A stretch of DNA of 64,000 bases, taken from assembly GCF_014472415.1 (NCBI RefSeq), contig NZ_JACSZV010000018.1, positions 1 to 64,000 on the forward strand. Reading direction: 5' to 3'. The position numbers and the translations under genes are program-made. Positions 52,501-62,172 of this stretch are shown here, piece after piece. The stretch is from Pseudomonas sp. N40(2020) (GTDB lineage Bacteria > Pseudomonadota > Gammaproteobacteria > Pseudomonadales > Pseudomonadaceae). The first letter of the stretch is position 1, and each line of letters starts with the position of its first letter. The notes under the pieces were generated by a model, which did no database searches, was not told the origin of the DNA, and saw nothing but the letters and a program-made list of their open reading frames with translations.

Positions 52501-52618
52501 TTGATTGTCCTGCGTTAAATATTAATTAAGTTGTGCGCGCAGGAGGTTTATAGTGCCTAATACTTATTTGGCCAATGCTTGTATTAATGCAAGCTGTGTA
52601 CGGGGTGGAGTTATCTGT

Positions 52619-53917
52619 TCAGTCAGTAGGTGAGTTTCGGTTTTTTGCTTCAATCCACTGCGACATGTATTGGGTGCTTTTATGAAAGTGGTGGCGCAAC
52701 ATGCTTCCGGTAAAATTGCTGGTTCTAAGTGTTTGTAAATGCTGCTGGCAATAGCGCAGTCTTTCAATAAGTGCCTGACCGTGTACAACGTATTGATAGC
52801 GCTCGCTGAGCAACGTGGTTCCTGCCTGCTGAGCCGCTTGCCAAAGTGTTTGATCCTTATATAACCGAACGGCGCTGTCGGCGATGTCGCTTGCGGTGCG
52901 TGCGACAGCACCGGACCAAAGGTGTTCGCCATACATGCCTTCGGCACCGATCGGCGTCGTGACACTTGGGGTGCCGCACAGCATCGCATCAACCAGTTTG
53001 CCCTTGATCCCGGCCCCGAAACGCAACGGCGCCAGGCACACCCGTGCAGCCGACATGACCTGCAACGCATCTTCGGCCCAGTTCATGACGTGAAAACCCT
53101 GCGCGGCGTTGTGCAAAGCCGTGGCCTTGGGCGGCGTGTACGCGCCATAGATGTGCAACTGCGCATCCGGCAATTGCTGACGAATGAGCGGCCAGACAGT
53201 GGACTTCATCCAGAGCACAGCATCCCAGTTGGGCGCATGCCGGAAGTTGCCGATGCTCAGGAAATGCGCTCGATCGGCGAATGCGGTAGGCGGGGCGCTT
53301 GGTAAATCAACCATCAGCGGGCACCAATGCAGCAATTGACGCGGCAAGCCGAACTCCTGGACCAGCAACGCGATTTCAACTTCGGAGATCATCAAGTTCA
53401 GATCGCAACGGTACAACGCCGCGATTTCCCGTTTGGCCAGATCGGTATCGGCCATCAACTCAAACTCTTCGCGCAGTGCAGGCGCAAACAACTCGCTGAA
53501 GTCATTCTGGTCGCTGCTGGCTTTCAGGTGATCCTTGAGTCGCTGATGGCGAGCATGCCGCAGGCTTTGCAGGTCAGAGGTTTCAAGCACCCTAAGTGCG
53601 TGGGGACACTGCTTTTCAACCCGCCAGCCGAACTGCTCCTCCATCATGAACTGGTCGAACAGCACAATATCCGGCGCCAGTTCACTGATGAATACGTCGA
53701 AACTGCTGTTATTGAGTTCAATGGGTACTTCGTGAATGCCCAGCGCAGACAGGTCGGCCTTATGTTCGCCGGGACCGGCGGGGCTGCTGAAAGTGATGTC
53801 CCAACCCTGCTGCAAAAATGTTTCGAGGATCTGCATGACGTGCCCACTGGCTGCTGACGAGCGCGGCTCAGGCCAGACATATCCGATGACCAGGACTTTG
53901 GTGACGGGCTGAGTCAT
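52619..53917 (-). CDS. Glycosyltransferase, GT4-like
   Basis: This 432-residue GT-B fold enzyme has an N-terminal domain KVLVIGYVWPEPRSSAASGH and a C-terminal Rossmann domain with the pattern FLSIGNFRHAPNWDAVLWMK, HIYGAYTPP and APLRFGAGIKGKLVDAMLCG, TPIGAEGMYGE (donor-binding E region). It resembles glycosyltransferases of polysaccharide or protein modification. The acceptor is unknown. It lies between the toxin-like gene and the PLC pair, same strand. Confidence 0.87.
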   Translation of the reverse strand: MTQPVTKVLVIGYVWPEPRSSAASGHVMQILETFLQQGWDITFSSPAGPGEHKADLSALGIHEVPIELNNSSFDVFISELAPDIVLFDQFMMEEQFGWRVEKQCPHALRVLETSDLQSLRHARHQRLKDHLKASSDQNDFSELFAPALREEFELMADTDLAKREIAALYRCDLNLMISEVEIALLVQEFGLPRQLLHWCPLMVDLPSAPPTAFADRAHFLSIGNFRHAPNWDAVLWMKSTVWPLIRQQLPDAQLHIYGAYTPPKATALHNAAQGFHVMNWAEDALQVMSAARVCLAPLRFGAGIKGKLVDAMLCGTPSVTTPIGAEGMYGEHLWSGAVARTASDIADSAVRLYKDQTLWQAAQQAGTTLLSERYQYVVHGQALIERLRYCQQHLQTLRTSNFTGSMLRHHFHKSTQYMSQWIEAKNRNSPTD

Positions 53918-53949
53918 TAGCTATGATCCTATGCAGCAAAGCGGGGGCG

Positions 53950-53993
53950 AAAAAAGGGCGCAATTAAACCACAGTGGTGGTTGCTTGCGCCCT
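53950..53993 (-). terminator. Rho-independent terminator after the toxin-like gene
   Basis: Minus-strand stem AGGGCGCAA / TTGCGCCCT is followed by six T, with an inner stem CCACCACTGTGG in the loop. It separates the 1304-residue gene from the glycosyltransferase. Confidence 0.8.
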
Positions 53994-54027
53994 CTATCAG
54001 TGATGCGGCCCTGAAAATCTGCGGGGT

Positions 54028-57000
54028 TTAAAAGTTTGGTTTGGCCAGATTGAGCAGGATCGGCCCGGAAAGAAATTCGCCGGGAGCTGTGTTATTGATC
54101 GAGTTGGTGATGGTGGATAGGTTGAACATAAATGTTGCAGGGCTGGTTGTATGTTGGTCGATCAACGAAACCGCCAATGAATAGGATTCGGCGTTTACCA
54201 ATGCCGGGTGCTCCTGCACGATTTTTGGTCGGCTCGAAATCGTTGATTTAAACTCCTCGAAATCCTTTAAAACACCGAAGCGGAAATGGGGGTTACTTAA
54301 ATTTTGAGGATGGGCCTTGTGCGCGTCTCTGGCAAATTCCAATAACCCGACCGCGTTGTATTCTGCCGGGATGGCATCTCGCACTATCTCACTGTAGTAC
54401 AAATCAAGCGTGTCCGGCGCACCATGAGACATCTCATGCACGAGGACATCGCCGACCCTGGCGTCATCGAATTTCGCCACCGTGTAAAATTCATCCAGGT
54501 TGTCAGGATAAATGGACAGGAATGTTCTTGAGTTGATGTCCAGCTTCTCGCCTGAGCGTACGGCCGCTTGCCAACGTTTATAGGCTTGAGGTTGTAACGC
54601 AGCGATTACATCGGAACCAGGTGGCCGAAAGACCATGTTATGCAAACCTACCGAATCAAGGTCCTTGCGCATGGCGCGCAAGTTCCTGGTTATGCGTTCA
54701 ATGGCCTCACTCGAATCAATGCCGAAGACATGCTTGATGACGGATCTGACATCATCGTTATGACCATCCAAGAGTAACTGGATCGTGTTGTCGATTTTAC
54801 TCTTGGCGTGGGGAATGGCTTTTTTCAAATATCCACGGGTGTAGCTGAACGGTTTTGCTCGCTTGAAAGGGTTTGGAACGTTGAATTTGTTGACCAGTTT
54901 CAGGTTTCTTAACTCGGGGCCGCATGGTTCGCCCAAACGGTTCAAAGCGTACCATTCATCACTGTGGCGTATTCCCCAAACCTGGAATACGTCTGCGGAT
55001 TCTTGCGCAGTTTGTCGGATGCCCAGGCGAATAGTGTCTGGATCGACAGCCGCCGAAAGTGCGTGATAGGGCGTCTTTCCCGACCATTTGCGTGCATCGT
55101 AAATAGCGCTTTCGAGTGCAGCCACACCGCTGTGCCAACCTTTGCGCAAAAGTTTGGCACCATTCACAAGCAAATCGGTTGCGCCATCCAGCGGATTGAG
55201 TAAGTTGCTGACCAATCCAGCGCCTGTGGAAGCTATCTTGCTGGCCTTCGTGGCAATACTCATGCTCTTGGCCGCCAGGCTGGCGATCTTCGCAATGGCT
55301 CCGACTACTAACAGAAAGGTCATGGCGGCTTCCAGGGTACAGGCCTTGATTCCGTCAAATTGACGATCCAGGTCGCCTGAATTGAGATCTTCGATGCATG
55401 ACTTGAAGGGCACGACAACGTTCAGAAACGTATCCAGGTCTTTTTCCCGTTTTGCACGCAATGCCTCCAGCCGGGTCTGTCCCCAGCACTCTTTAACCAA
55501 CTCATCGTAAGTCGCGACGGGTCTGTGCTTGAGTACGAAGTTCACCAGGCGGTCGAACTCTGTTGAGTAGAAACTCTGGTAATAACCGTTGATTGGCGAC
55601 AGCGGCGCCAAGGCTGGCAACTCGGCAATTTTGTCGATCACACCGGAACTGGCCTCGATGAGACCGGGCGTAACACCATGGGTGTAACACTCTATGTTCG
55701 TCGGTAGTTGATGAACTTTCGCAGGCGCAGAGTAGTTCGTCGCATTGCTGCGACTGGGTGCGCTTAACAGCTTTTCCCTCTGAACAAGCTTTGCCAGTTC
55801 AGTGTTTTCGCGACAGATTCCGTGCAGAGTGAATAATTCGTAACAGGTTACCCGGCCTTCGAATTCGCAGCAGATCACTACCCCGTAGCGACCCTTTGCA
55901 TCATCTATTTCTCTATGACTTTCCGTCGGTTCACGCTCAGTCACCTTCAAGATGGTGTCAATGGTCGACGCGATTGGGTTTGCGGAAATACCGTTAATCG
56001 ATTGGCGTTTCGCGACCAAGGGTCTGACGGTAAACATCGTCACCTGACCCTTCAGCAATCGAATCCGGTCGAGCAATGGCATTGAAGTAAATGCTTGCTT
56101 CAAATGCGTATTCATCGCTTGCGCATGCACCAGATAGGCCCGATTGAACTGACGGTAGAACTCACCGTCGGGAGAAACCAGATTACGGCGCATGTTGGGG
56201 AACGCTGTATAGATGCTTTCCCCTTGTTTCAAATCCCAATTGCCGGTCGCCAGATCGTTGGACATATGCAACTCGACAGGTGACATTTTTAGCGAAATGT
56301 AAGCGTCTTCCAGCGGGCGATTACGCGTTTGCTGAAGGACGTCGCTTTCAAGATAAGTGCAACCCTTGGCAACTTGCTTGAGGATATCCAGTGCGACGCT
56401 TTTGCGCGTTGGCAGGGGACGCGTCAGTGTTTCAGCGTTTTCGGCAAGTGTCCTCGCATGTCGGGCGTAGGCGTCCGTGGCGACTTTCAGTGAGTCAGTG
56501 ACAGATTTTTCGACGTCATCAGGCGTGACGATTTTGTTGAGCACAGCCCAATCAATCACAGGATCCACGGCGGCCAGAGCGTCGAGCATCTTGCGTGATT
56601 CGGTCACTGGTTCCAGTGTCGAAAGTTGCTGCAATTGCGCGTAAGTCATGGATCGAGTCGAGCCTGGCGCAATGATTTCTTGCACCGCCACGATTCGGCA
56701 AAATTCCACGCATTGCGGCGTGCCCACTAGCAGGGTGGCAGGCAGACCTTTGACCAAAAATTCCGGCGCAGGCTCCGCCAGCAATAAGTGAGCGGCCAAT
56801 GCTGCATTCTTTTTACTCACCCTGTGGTGCTCGATCAGGTGATTCTCGAAATCGGTTTGAATCTCGGCGAAGGATTTTTCCAGATGCTCGGCAGCATACA
56901 AATCGAAACCGGCAACATGATTTCGCGGTACATCTTCCCCGACTTGAGGATGAAGATTGAGCAGCAGCGAAGTCAGGATTACCTGCTTGCGCGACGTTTC

Positions 57001-57942
57001 CGATTGCGGTTGGTTGTCGCGAGCGCCGTACCAGCCGAGATCTACTACGTAAGCGTCGGCCCAGTGAGCAGCGATGGGGCTGGAAACAAGTGCCTTAATA
57101 ATTTCCTCAGCCTCGGCACGTGTGAAGGGCGCAGTTCGCCCGCCAAAAATGCTCTCCGACAAATGCTCCAGTAACGACTGATTCTTGATGTAACTGGCGA
57201 TGAGTTTGCGGAACTCACTGCGCTCAGTTGCAGAAAGCGTCGCCGAGTTGCCTTCTCCAGTCTTTATCATTTCCCAATAGTTGCCCAACTCTGGGCTTGC
57301 ATGAGGTTTGGCTTCCATGAAAGCCACAAGACGGGACGCTTCGGCGGCATTGTGAGGGATGATGTAGCCGTGGAAAGCCAGCCATTGCGCCAAATCGATC
57401 TGGTCTGCGGTGGAAATCGTGCCACCGGTCAATTCGGCCATTTCAACCAGTATCTGCAGATCGTCTTGCAGATCCGGTGCGCGTTTGAAGGCGTTTGCCA
57501 AATCCACGGTATTACCCGAGTGTTTTGCGTTAATTTCGCCTTCGGTTGTCACTTCGAAAACTGAGTGTTCGGAAAGTCTCAATGTTGCCATCAGTTTTTT
57601 GAAGGAAGTTTGTTCGGACATTCGTTGCAGCAAGTGCCTGCCGGGGAGTATGGCATCTTCAAGTGTCGATCCCGCCTCCAGGGATAGGGTCGCGCCCTCC
57701 AGCGTAATTGTTTGCGCAGGGGCAAGATGCGCTGAGCGCTGCTTGAGTTTATATATCACTTCCTCTCGTTCGCGGTTATCGCTTGCAACGTATTCACGGT
57801 GGAGGTTAGAAGAAGGGGCAGGTCGGGATAAGTAACGTTGATTCAGGAAGTTTGAATGTTTTAGGGTCATAATAAATTCGTTTATTTTGGTTTGTATGTT
57901 TGAGTGATCCTCTTTTGTTGGAGTGTGTTTATCAAGAAGCAT
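54028..57942 (-). CDS. Large toxin-like protein with C-terminal zinc metallopeptidase signature
   Basis: A 1304-residue protein like the large dermonecrotic-toxin-type (DUF6543-like) proteins of Pseudomonas: long helical N-terminal two thirds (e.g. AWLAFHGYIIPHN, AVDPVIDWAVLNKIV), a hydrophobic patch at about 870-905 (AAMTFLLVVGAIAKIASLAA), then a distinct C-terminal domain. That domain has H1169-E-M-S-H1173 followed by GAPDTLDLYY and, about 80 residues later, VNAESYSLAVSLI. HExxH + TxDxxY + NA[DE]SY is the layout of aspzincin/lysine-specific metallo-endopeptidases (M35-like). No signal peptide. Start at 57942 is uncertain (ATG 57870 also possible, no good ribosome site). Probably a secreted or injected toxin; the secretion route is unknown. 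Confidence 0.78.
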   Translation of the reverse strand: MLLDKHTPTKEDHSNIQTKINEFIMTLKHSNFLNQRYLSRPAPSSNLHREYVASDNREREEVIYKLKQRSAHLAPAQTITLEGATLSLEAGSTLEDAILPGRHLLQRMSEQTSFKKLMATLRLSEHSVFEVTTEGEINAKHSGNTVDLANAFKRAPDLQDDLQILVEMAELTGGTISTADQIDLAQWLAFHGYIIPHNAAEASRLVAFMEAKPHASPELGNYWEMIKTGEGNSATLSATERSEFRKLIASYIKNQSLLEHLSESIFGGRTAPFTRAEAEEIIKALVSSPIAAHWADAYVVDLGWYGARDNQPQSETSRKQVILTSLLLNLHPQVGEDVPRNHVAGFDLYAAEHLEKSFAEIQTDFENHLIEHHRVSKKNAALAAHLLLAEPAPEFLVKGLPATLLVGTPQCVEFCRIVAVQEIIAPGSTRSMTYAQLQQLSTLEPVTESRKMLDALAAVDPVIDWAVLNKIVTPDDVEKSVTDSLKVATDAYARHARTLAENAETLTRPLPTRKSVALDILKQVAKGCTYLESDVLQQTRNRPLEDAYISLKMSPVELHMSNDLATGNWDLKQGESIYTAFPNMRRNLVSPDGEFYRQFNRAYLVHAQAMNTHLKQAFTSMPLLDRIRLLKGQVTMFTVRPLVAKRQSINGISANPIASTIDTILKVTEREPTESHREIDDAKGRYGVVICCEFEGRVTCYELFTLHGICRENTELAKLVQREKLLSAPSRSNATNYSAPAKVHQLPTNIECYTHGVTPGLIEASSGVIDKIAELPALAPLSPINGYYQSFYSTEFDRLVNFVLKHRPVATYDELVKECWGQTRLEALRAKREKDLDTFLNVVVPFKSCIEDLNSGDLDRQFDGIKACTLEAAMTFLLVVGAIAKIASLAAKSMSIATKASKIASTGAGLVSNLLNPLDGATDLLVNGAKLLRKGWHSGVAALESAIYDARKWSGKTPYHALSAAVDPDTIRLGIRQTAQESADVFQVWGIRHSDEWYALNRLGEPCGPELRNLKLVNKFNVPNPFKRAKPFSYTRGYLKKAIPHAKSKIDNTIQLLLDGHNDDVRSVIKHVFGIDSSEAIERITRNLRAMRKDLDSVGLHNMVFRPPGSDVIAALQPQAYKRWQAAVRSGEKLDINSRTFLSIYPDNLDEFYTVAKFDDARVGDVLVHEMSHGAPDTLDLYYSEIVRDAIPAEYNAVGLLEFARDAHKAHPQNLSNPHFRFGVLKDFEEFKSTISSRPKIVQEHPALVNAESYSLAVSLIDQHTTSPATFMFNLSTITNSINNTAPGEFLSGPILLNLAKPNF

Positions 57943-58002
57943 TATGTGAGTGTGTTTTTCAACAGCTCGCCAGCTTATGTTTTGTTCGCAAAAATATGAG
58001 GC

Positions 58003-58041
58003 CGGACTGCCCCTTGAAGTTGTTTTAAAGCGGCAGTCCGT
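58003..58041 (-). terminator. Probable terminator of the receiver gene
   Basis: Minus-strand stem CGGACTGCC / GGCAGTCCG with a loop of about 20 bases is followed a few bases later by ATATTTTTG. It lies directly downstream of the single-domain receiver gene. Confidence 0.6.
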
Positions 58042-58049
58042 TGAGTTAA

Positions 58050-58409
58050 TTATTGAATGCTGCTTTTTACTTTGTCACGTAATTGGTCAATCGAAAAAGG
58101 TTTGCCAATAACCTGCATGTCCGGAGGTACATCAATACTTTCAGCATAACCACTGGCAAACAGGATTGGCAGGGCGGGGCGTAACAGACGTGCTTGCGTG
58201 GCCAGTTCACGACCATCCATAACTGGCAAACCTACATCAGTCATCATCAGATCAATTTTCTGTTCCTCATCATTGAGAAACTCCAGCGCCTTCTCGCTGC
58301 CGTCAGCCTCCAGCACCTTGTACTCCAGCTCCTCCAGCACATCGACGATCAGCATGCGCACAATGGCATCGTCTTCTACTACAAGGATGATGGACGCTGG
58401 GGTGGACAT
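58050..58409 (-). CDS. Single-domain response regulator
   Basis: The 119-residue protein starts at ATG 58409 (MSTPASIILVVEDD). It is only a receiver domain: acidic pair EDD at ~11-13, phospho-acceptor Asp in LMMTDVGLPVMDG, Thr/Ser position FASGYAES, and Lys in VIGKPFSI. It is of the CheY/FixJ-receiver kind with no output domain, and so probably a phosphorelay intermediate. Transcribed divergently from the hybrid kinase operon, a plausible partner. Confidence 0.9.
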   Translation of the reverse strand: MSTPASIILVVEDDAIVRMLIVDVLEELEYKVLEADGSEKALEFLNDEEQKIDLMMTDVGLPVMDGRELATQARLLRPALPILFASGYAESIDVPPDMQVIGKPFSIDQLRDKVKSSIQ

Positions 58410-58674
58410 AATAGAGGCTCTCAAAGATAGAAATTCAGGGGTATCGGCCGGTCGAATCTGCCGGGCTCATGCATGAGTAAGTGGCGCATGGCCACAAGTT
58501 CCCGGCTTGATACAAAAAACATTCACTGCAAATGGACAGGCAAGGATAACTGTTGGCGTGGCTCTAGACGCGAGCAAATGTAGGAATTTGCTGCCAAAGC
58601 TGTGAGAAAAATGGATCCATCGTGCCGTTTTGGGGCAAACTCTCGGGTTTTCAACAGTTCGACAAGGCTGCCCC

Positions 58675-61600
58675 ATGTCCTCTCCGTCTTCGGTTGATGA
58701 GCAACGGTTTCGCAAACTCCTGAGTCGCAACATCAGCCTGCCGCTGGGTGTTGGTGTGCTCAGTGCCGTGTTCTTCGTTTCGCTGATCACGTATCTGCTG
58801 TCGGTCATCCAGTGGGTTGAACACACCGACCGGGTGATCAATAACGCCAACGAAGCGGTGAAGCTCACTGTGGATCTGGAAACCGGCATGCGCGGGTTTC
58901 TGCTCAGCGGCGACGAGCACTTCCTTGATCCTTATGAAACGGCCAAGCCGCGTATCAATGTGGCGCTCAATACCTTGCTTGAGCTGACCGCCGACAATCC
59001 TGTGCAGACCGACCGTTTGCGCCGCCTCCAGGCATTACAGACCGAGTGGGCGACCTATGCACAATCGATGATCGATTTGCAGCGCAGCAGCGGGGATTAT
59101 CGCGGTGCCGTAAAGGCTGGACGTGGCAAGCGCCTGACCGACGAGATTCGCAAGCAGTTCGAAGACGTGATCGACATGGAGCAGCAGTTACGCACCACGC
59201 GTAACGAAGAAGTGCGCCGCACGACGATCTGGAGCATCACCCTTTATCTGCTGTTTGTGGCTGGCATCAGTGGGTTGCTGGCGTACATCGGTCGGCGAGA
59301 CCTGGTCAATCTGTCCGAAAGCTACGGCGCCACATTGGCGGCGCAGCAGGCCAGTGCCGAGCGTCTGGAACAGCAAGCGTGGCTGCGCAACGGGCAGACC
59401 GAGTTGGCTGAGCAGGTGCTGGGACAACTGACGCTCAATCTGCTCGGCCGCAACATTCTGCAGTTCTGCGCGCAATACCTTGGCACGGCCGTAGCGGCGT
59501 TGTACGTGCGCGAAGAGCACGGTGGCCTCAAGCGTGTAGCGACTTATGGGTTTTCTCGCGAACAGGAAGATCAGGACCAGTCGATCTACAGCGGCGAAGG
59601 TATTGTCGGTCAGGTCGCGCAGCAGGCGCGGCTTATTCGTCTCGATTCGGTACCGTCGGATTACTTCAAGGTCAGCTCCGGACTCGGCGAAGGCCTGCCG
59701 CGCAGCGTGGTGGTCGTGCCGACCAGCGATGACGAACGGGTCAACGGCGTGATCGAACTGGGTTTCCTGCGTCCGCTCAACGACCGCGACATCGAACTGC
59801 TTGAATTGATTGCCGGCAACGTCGGCACTTCCATCGAAGCGGCGCGTTATCGTCAGCGCTTGCAGGAAGTGCTGGCCGAAACCCAGCAGCTCAACGAAGA
59901 GTTGCAGGTGCAACAGGAAGAGTTGAAGACTGCCAACGAAGAACTGGAGGAGCAGTCGCGGATCCTCAAGGAATCGCAAGCGCACTTGGAAACCCAGCAA
60001 GTCGAGCTGGAGCAGACCAACGAACAACTCGCCGAACAGGCGCAGACCTTGGCCGAGCAGCGCGATGCCATGGATCTGAAGAACACCGAACTGAATCAGG
60101 CGCAGGTGCAACTCGAAGAGCGCGCCGAAGAGTTGCAGCGCTCAAGCAAGTACAAGTCCGAGTTCCTCGCCAATATGTCCCACGAACTGCGCACGCCGCT
60201 GAACAGTTCGCTGATCCTGGCCAAGTTGCTGGCGGAAAACCCGCAGGACAATCTCAGTGCTGAACAAGTCAAGTTTGCCGAGTCGATCTACTCCGCCGGC
60301 AACGATCTGCTCAACCTGATCAACGACATTCTCGATATTTCCAAGGTCGAGGCCGGCAAGCTTGAAGTGATCCCGGAAATCACCAGCGTCGCGCGTCTGG
60401 CCGATGGCCTGCGCAGCGTGTTCGAACCGCTGGCGGCCGACAAACGACTGACCTTCAGCGTGGATTTGCTCCCGGATGCGCCGGTGACACTGTTTACCGA
60501 CCGTCAACGTCTGGAACAAGTGATCAAAAACCTGCTGTCCAACGCCGTGAAATTTACCGAGCAGGGCACGGTGCGCCTGACCATCAGCGGCCAGCCGAAT
60601 GATCGCATTGCGTTCATCGTGCGCGATTCGGGCATCGGCATTGCCGCGGATCAGCAGGAAAGCATCTTTGAAGCGTTCCGTCAGGCCGATGGCACCACCA
60701 ACCGCAAATACGGCGGTACCGGGCTGGGCCTTTCGATCTCGCGGGATCTGGCGACCTTGCTGGGCGGCTCGATCAGCGTCAGCAGCGCACCGGGGCAGGG
60801 CAGTGTGTTCACGCTGGTATTGCCGCAGCAATACAACGAGTCCACTGATGTATCGAAAGCGCCGTTGACCTTCACTCCGCCAGTCCAAACCGTGACGGCG
60901 ACCGTAGCGCCTGCGGTGGTGGTTTCGCCTCTGGCGCCGGTTCACATCCCGCGCTTTGCCGACGACCGCGACAAGGCCCCGTTCGCCACCCGTTGCATTC
61001 TGGTAGTGGAAGATGAGCCGAACTTTGCGCATATCCTCTACGATCTGGCGCACGAACTGGGTTATCAGTGCCTGGTTGCCCATGGCGCGGACGAAGGTTA
61101 TGACCTGGCCCGCGAGTTCGTGCCGGATGCCATTCTGCTCGACATGCGTCTGCCGGATCACTCCGGATTGACTGTGTTGCAGCGTTTGAAAGAACACGCC
61201 GAAACCCGCCACATCCCCGTTCACGTGATTTCGGTCGAGGATCGGGTCGAAGCGGCGATGCACATGGGCGCCATTGGCTATGCAGTCAAACCGACCACCC
61301 GCGAAGAGCTCAAGGACGTGTTCGCCCGTCTCGAAGCCAAGCTGACCCAGAAGGTCAAACGCGTGTTGCTGGTTGAAGACGACGATCTGCAGCGCGAGAG
61401 CATCGCTCGACTGATCGGCGATGACGACATCGAGATCACGGCTGTCGGTCTGGCGCAGGACGCGCTGGAGAAGCTGCGCACAACGATCTATGACTGCATG
61501 GTCATAGACCTGAAGCTGCCAGACATGCTTGGTAATGAGCTGCTCAAGCGCATGTCCACCGAAGATATCTGCTCGTTCCCGCCGGTCATCGTTTATACCG

Positions 61601-62172
61601 GTCGTAACCTGACGCGCGATGAAGAGGCCGACCTGCGCAAGTACTCGCGCTCGATCATCATCAAGGGCGCACGCTCACCGGAGCGTCTGCTCGATGAGGT
61701 CACACTCTTTCTGCACAAAGTCGAATCGCAGTTGTCCCATGAGCGGCAGAAGATGCTGAAGACCGCGCGCAGCCGCGACAAGGTTTTCGAGGGTCGCAAA
61801 GTGCTGCTGGTGGACGACGATGTGCGCAACATCTTCGCCCTGACCAGTGCCCTGGAGACCAAAGGCGCAGTCGTGGTGATCGGGCGTAATGGCCGTGAAG
61901 CGATTGAAAAACTGAATGAAGTCGAGGACATCGATCTGGTGTTGATGGACGTGATGATGCCGGAGATGGATGGTTTCGAAGCCACCATCGAAATCCGCAA
62001 GGACCCGCGCTGGCGCAAACTGCCCATTATTGCGGTGACGGCCAAGGCCATGAAGGACGATCAGGAGCGCTGCCTGCAGGCGGGCGCCAACGATTATCTG
62101 GCCAAGCCCATTGATCTGGATCGCCTGTTCTCGCTGATTCGCGTGTGGTTACCGAAGATGGAACGCATTTAG
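58675..62172 (+). CDS. Hybrid sensor histidine kinase with three receiver domains
   Basis: 1165 residues from ATG 58675. TM1 about 22-44 (LPLGVGVLSAVFFVSLITYL), CHASE3-like periplasmic domain (NEAVKLTVDLETGMRGFLLS onward), TM2 about 188-206, GAF domain about 245-390, long coiled coil about 395-495, HisKA with phospho-acceptor H503 (NMSHELRTPLNSS), HATPase (DSGIGIAADQQ, GTGLGLSISRDL), then three receivers from about residues 774, 896 and 1042 with Asp in ILLDMRLPD, MVIDLKLPD and VLMDVMMPE. It leads an operon with cheR- and cheB-type genes. The divergent single receiver could be a target. Confidence 0.93.
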   Translation: MSSPSSVDEQRFRKLLSRNISLPLGVGVLSAVFFVSLITYLLSVIQWVEHTDRVINNANEAVKLTVDLETGMRGFLLSGDEHFLDPYETAKPRINVALNTLLELTADNPVQTDRLRRLQALQTEWATYAQSMIDLQRSSGDYRGAVKAGRGKRLTDEIRKQFEDVIDMEQQLRTTRNEEVRRTTIWSITLYLLFVAGISGLLAYIGRRDLVNLSESYGATLAAQQASAERLEQQAWLRNGQTELAEQVLGQLTLNLLGRNILQFCAQYLGTAVAALYVREEHGGLKRVATYGFSREQEDQDQSIYSGEGIVGQVAQQARLIRLDSVPSDYFKVSSGLGEGLPRSVVVVPTSDDERVNGVIELGFLRPLNDRDIELLELIAGNVGTSIEAARYRQRLQEVLAETQQLNEELQVQQEELKTANEELEEQSRILKESQAHLETQQVELEQTNEQLAEQAQTLAEQRDAMDLKNTELNQAQVQLEERAEELQRSSKYKSEFLANMSHELRTPLNSSLILAKLLAENPQDNLSAEQVKFAESIYSAGNDLLNLINDILDISKVEAGKLEVIPEITSVARLADGLRSVFEPLAADKRLTFSVDLLPDAPVTLFTDRQRLEQVIKNLLSNAVKFTEQGTVRLTISGQPNDRIAFIVRDSGIGIAADQQESIFEAFRQADGTTNRKYGGTGLGLSISRDLATLLGGSISVSSAPGQGSVFTLVLPQQYNESTDVSKAPLTFTPPVQTVTATVAPAVVVSPLAPVHIPRFADDRDKAPFATRCILVVEDEPNFAHILYDLAHELGYQCLVAHGADEGYDLAREFVPDAILLDMRLPDHSGLTVLQRLKEHAETRHIPVHVISVEDRVEAAMHMGAIGYAVKPTTREELKDVFARLEAKLTQKVKRVLLVEDDDLQRESIARLIGDDDIEITAVGLAQDALEKLRTTIYDCMVIDLKLPDMLGNELLKRMSTEDICSFPPVIVYTGRNLTRDEEADLRKYSRSIIIKGARSPERLLDEVTLFLHKVESQLSHERQKMLKTARSRDKVFEGRKVLLVDDDVRNIFALTSALETKGAVVVIGRNGREAIEKLNEVEDIDLVLMDVMMPEMDGFEATIEIRKDPRWRKLPIIAVTAKAMKDDQERCLQAGANDYLAKPIDLDRLFSLIRVWLPKMERI

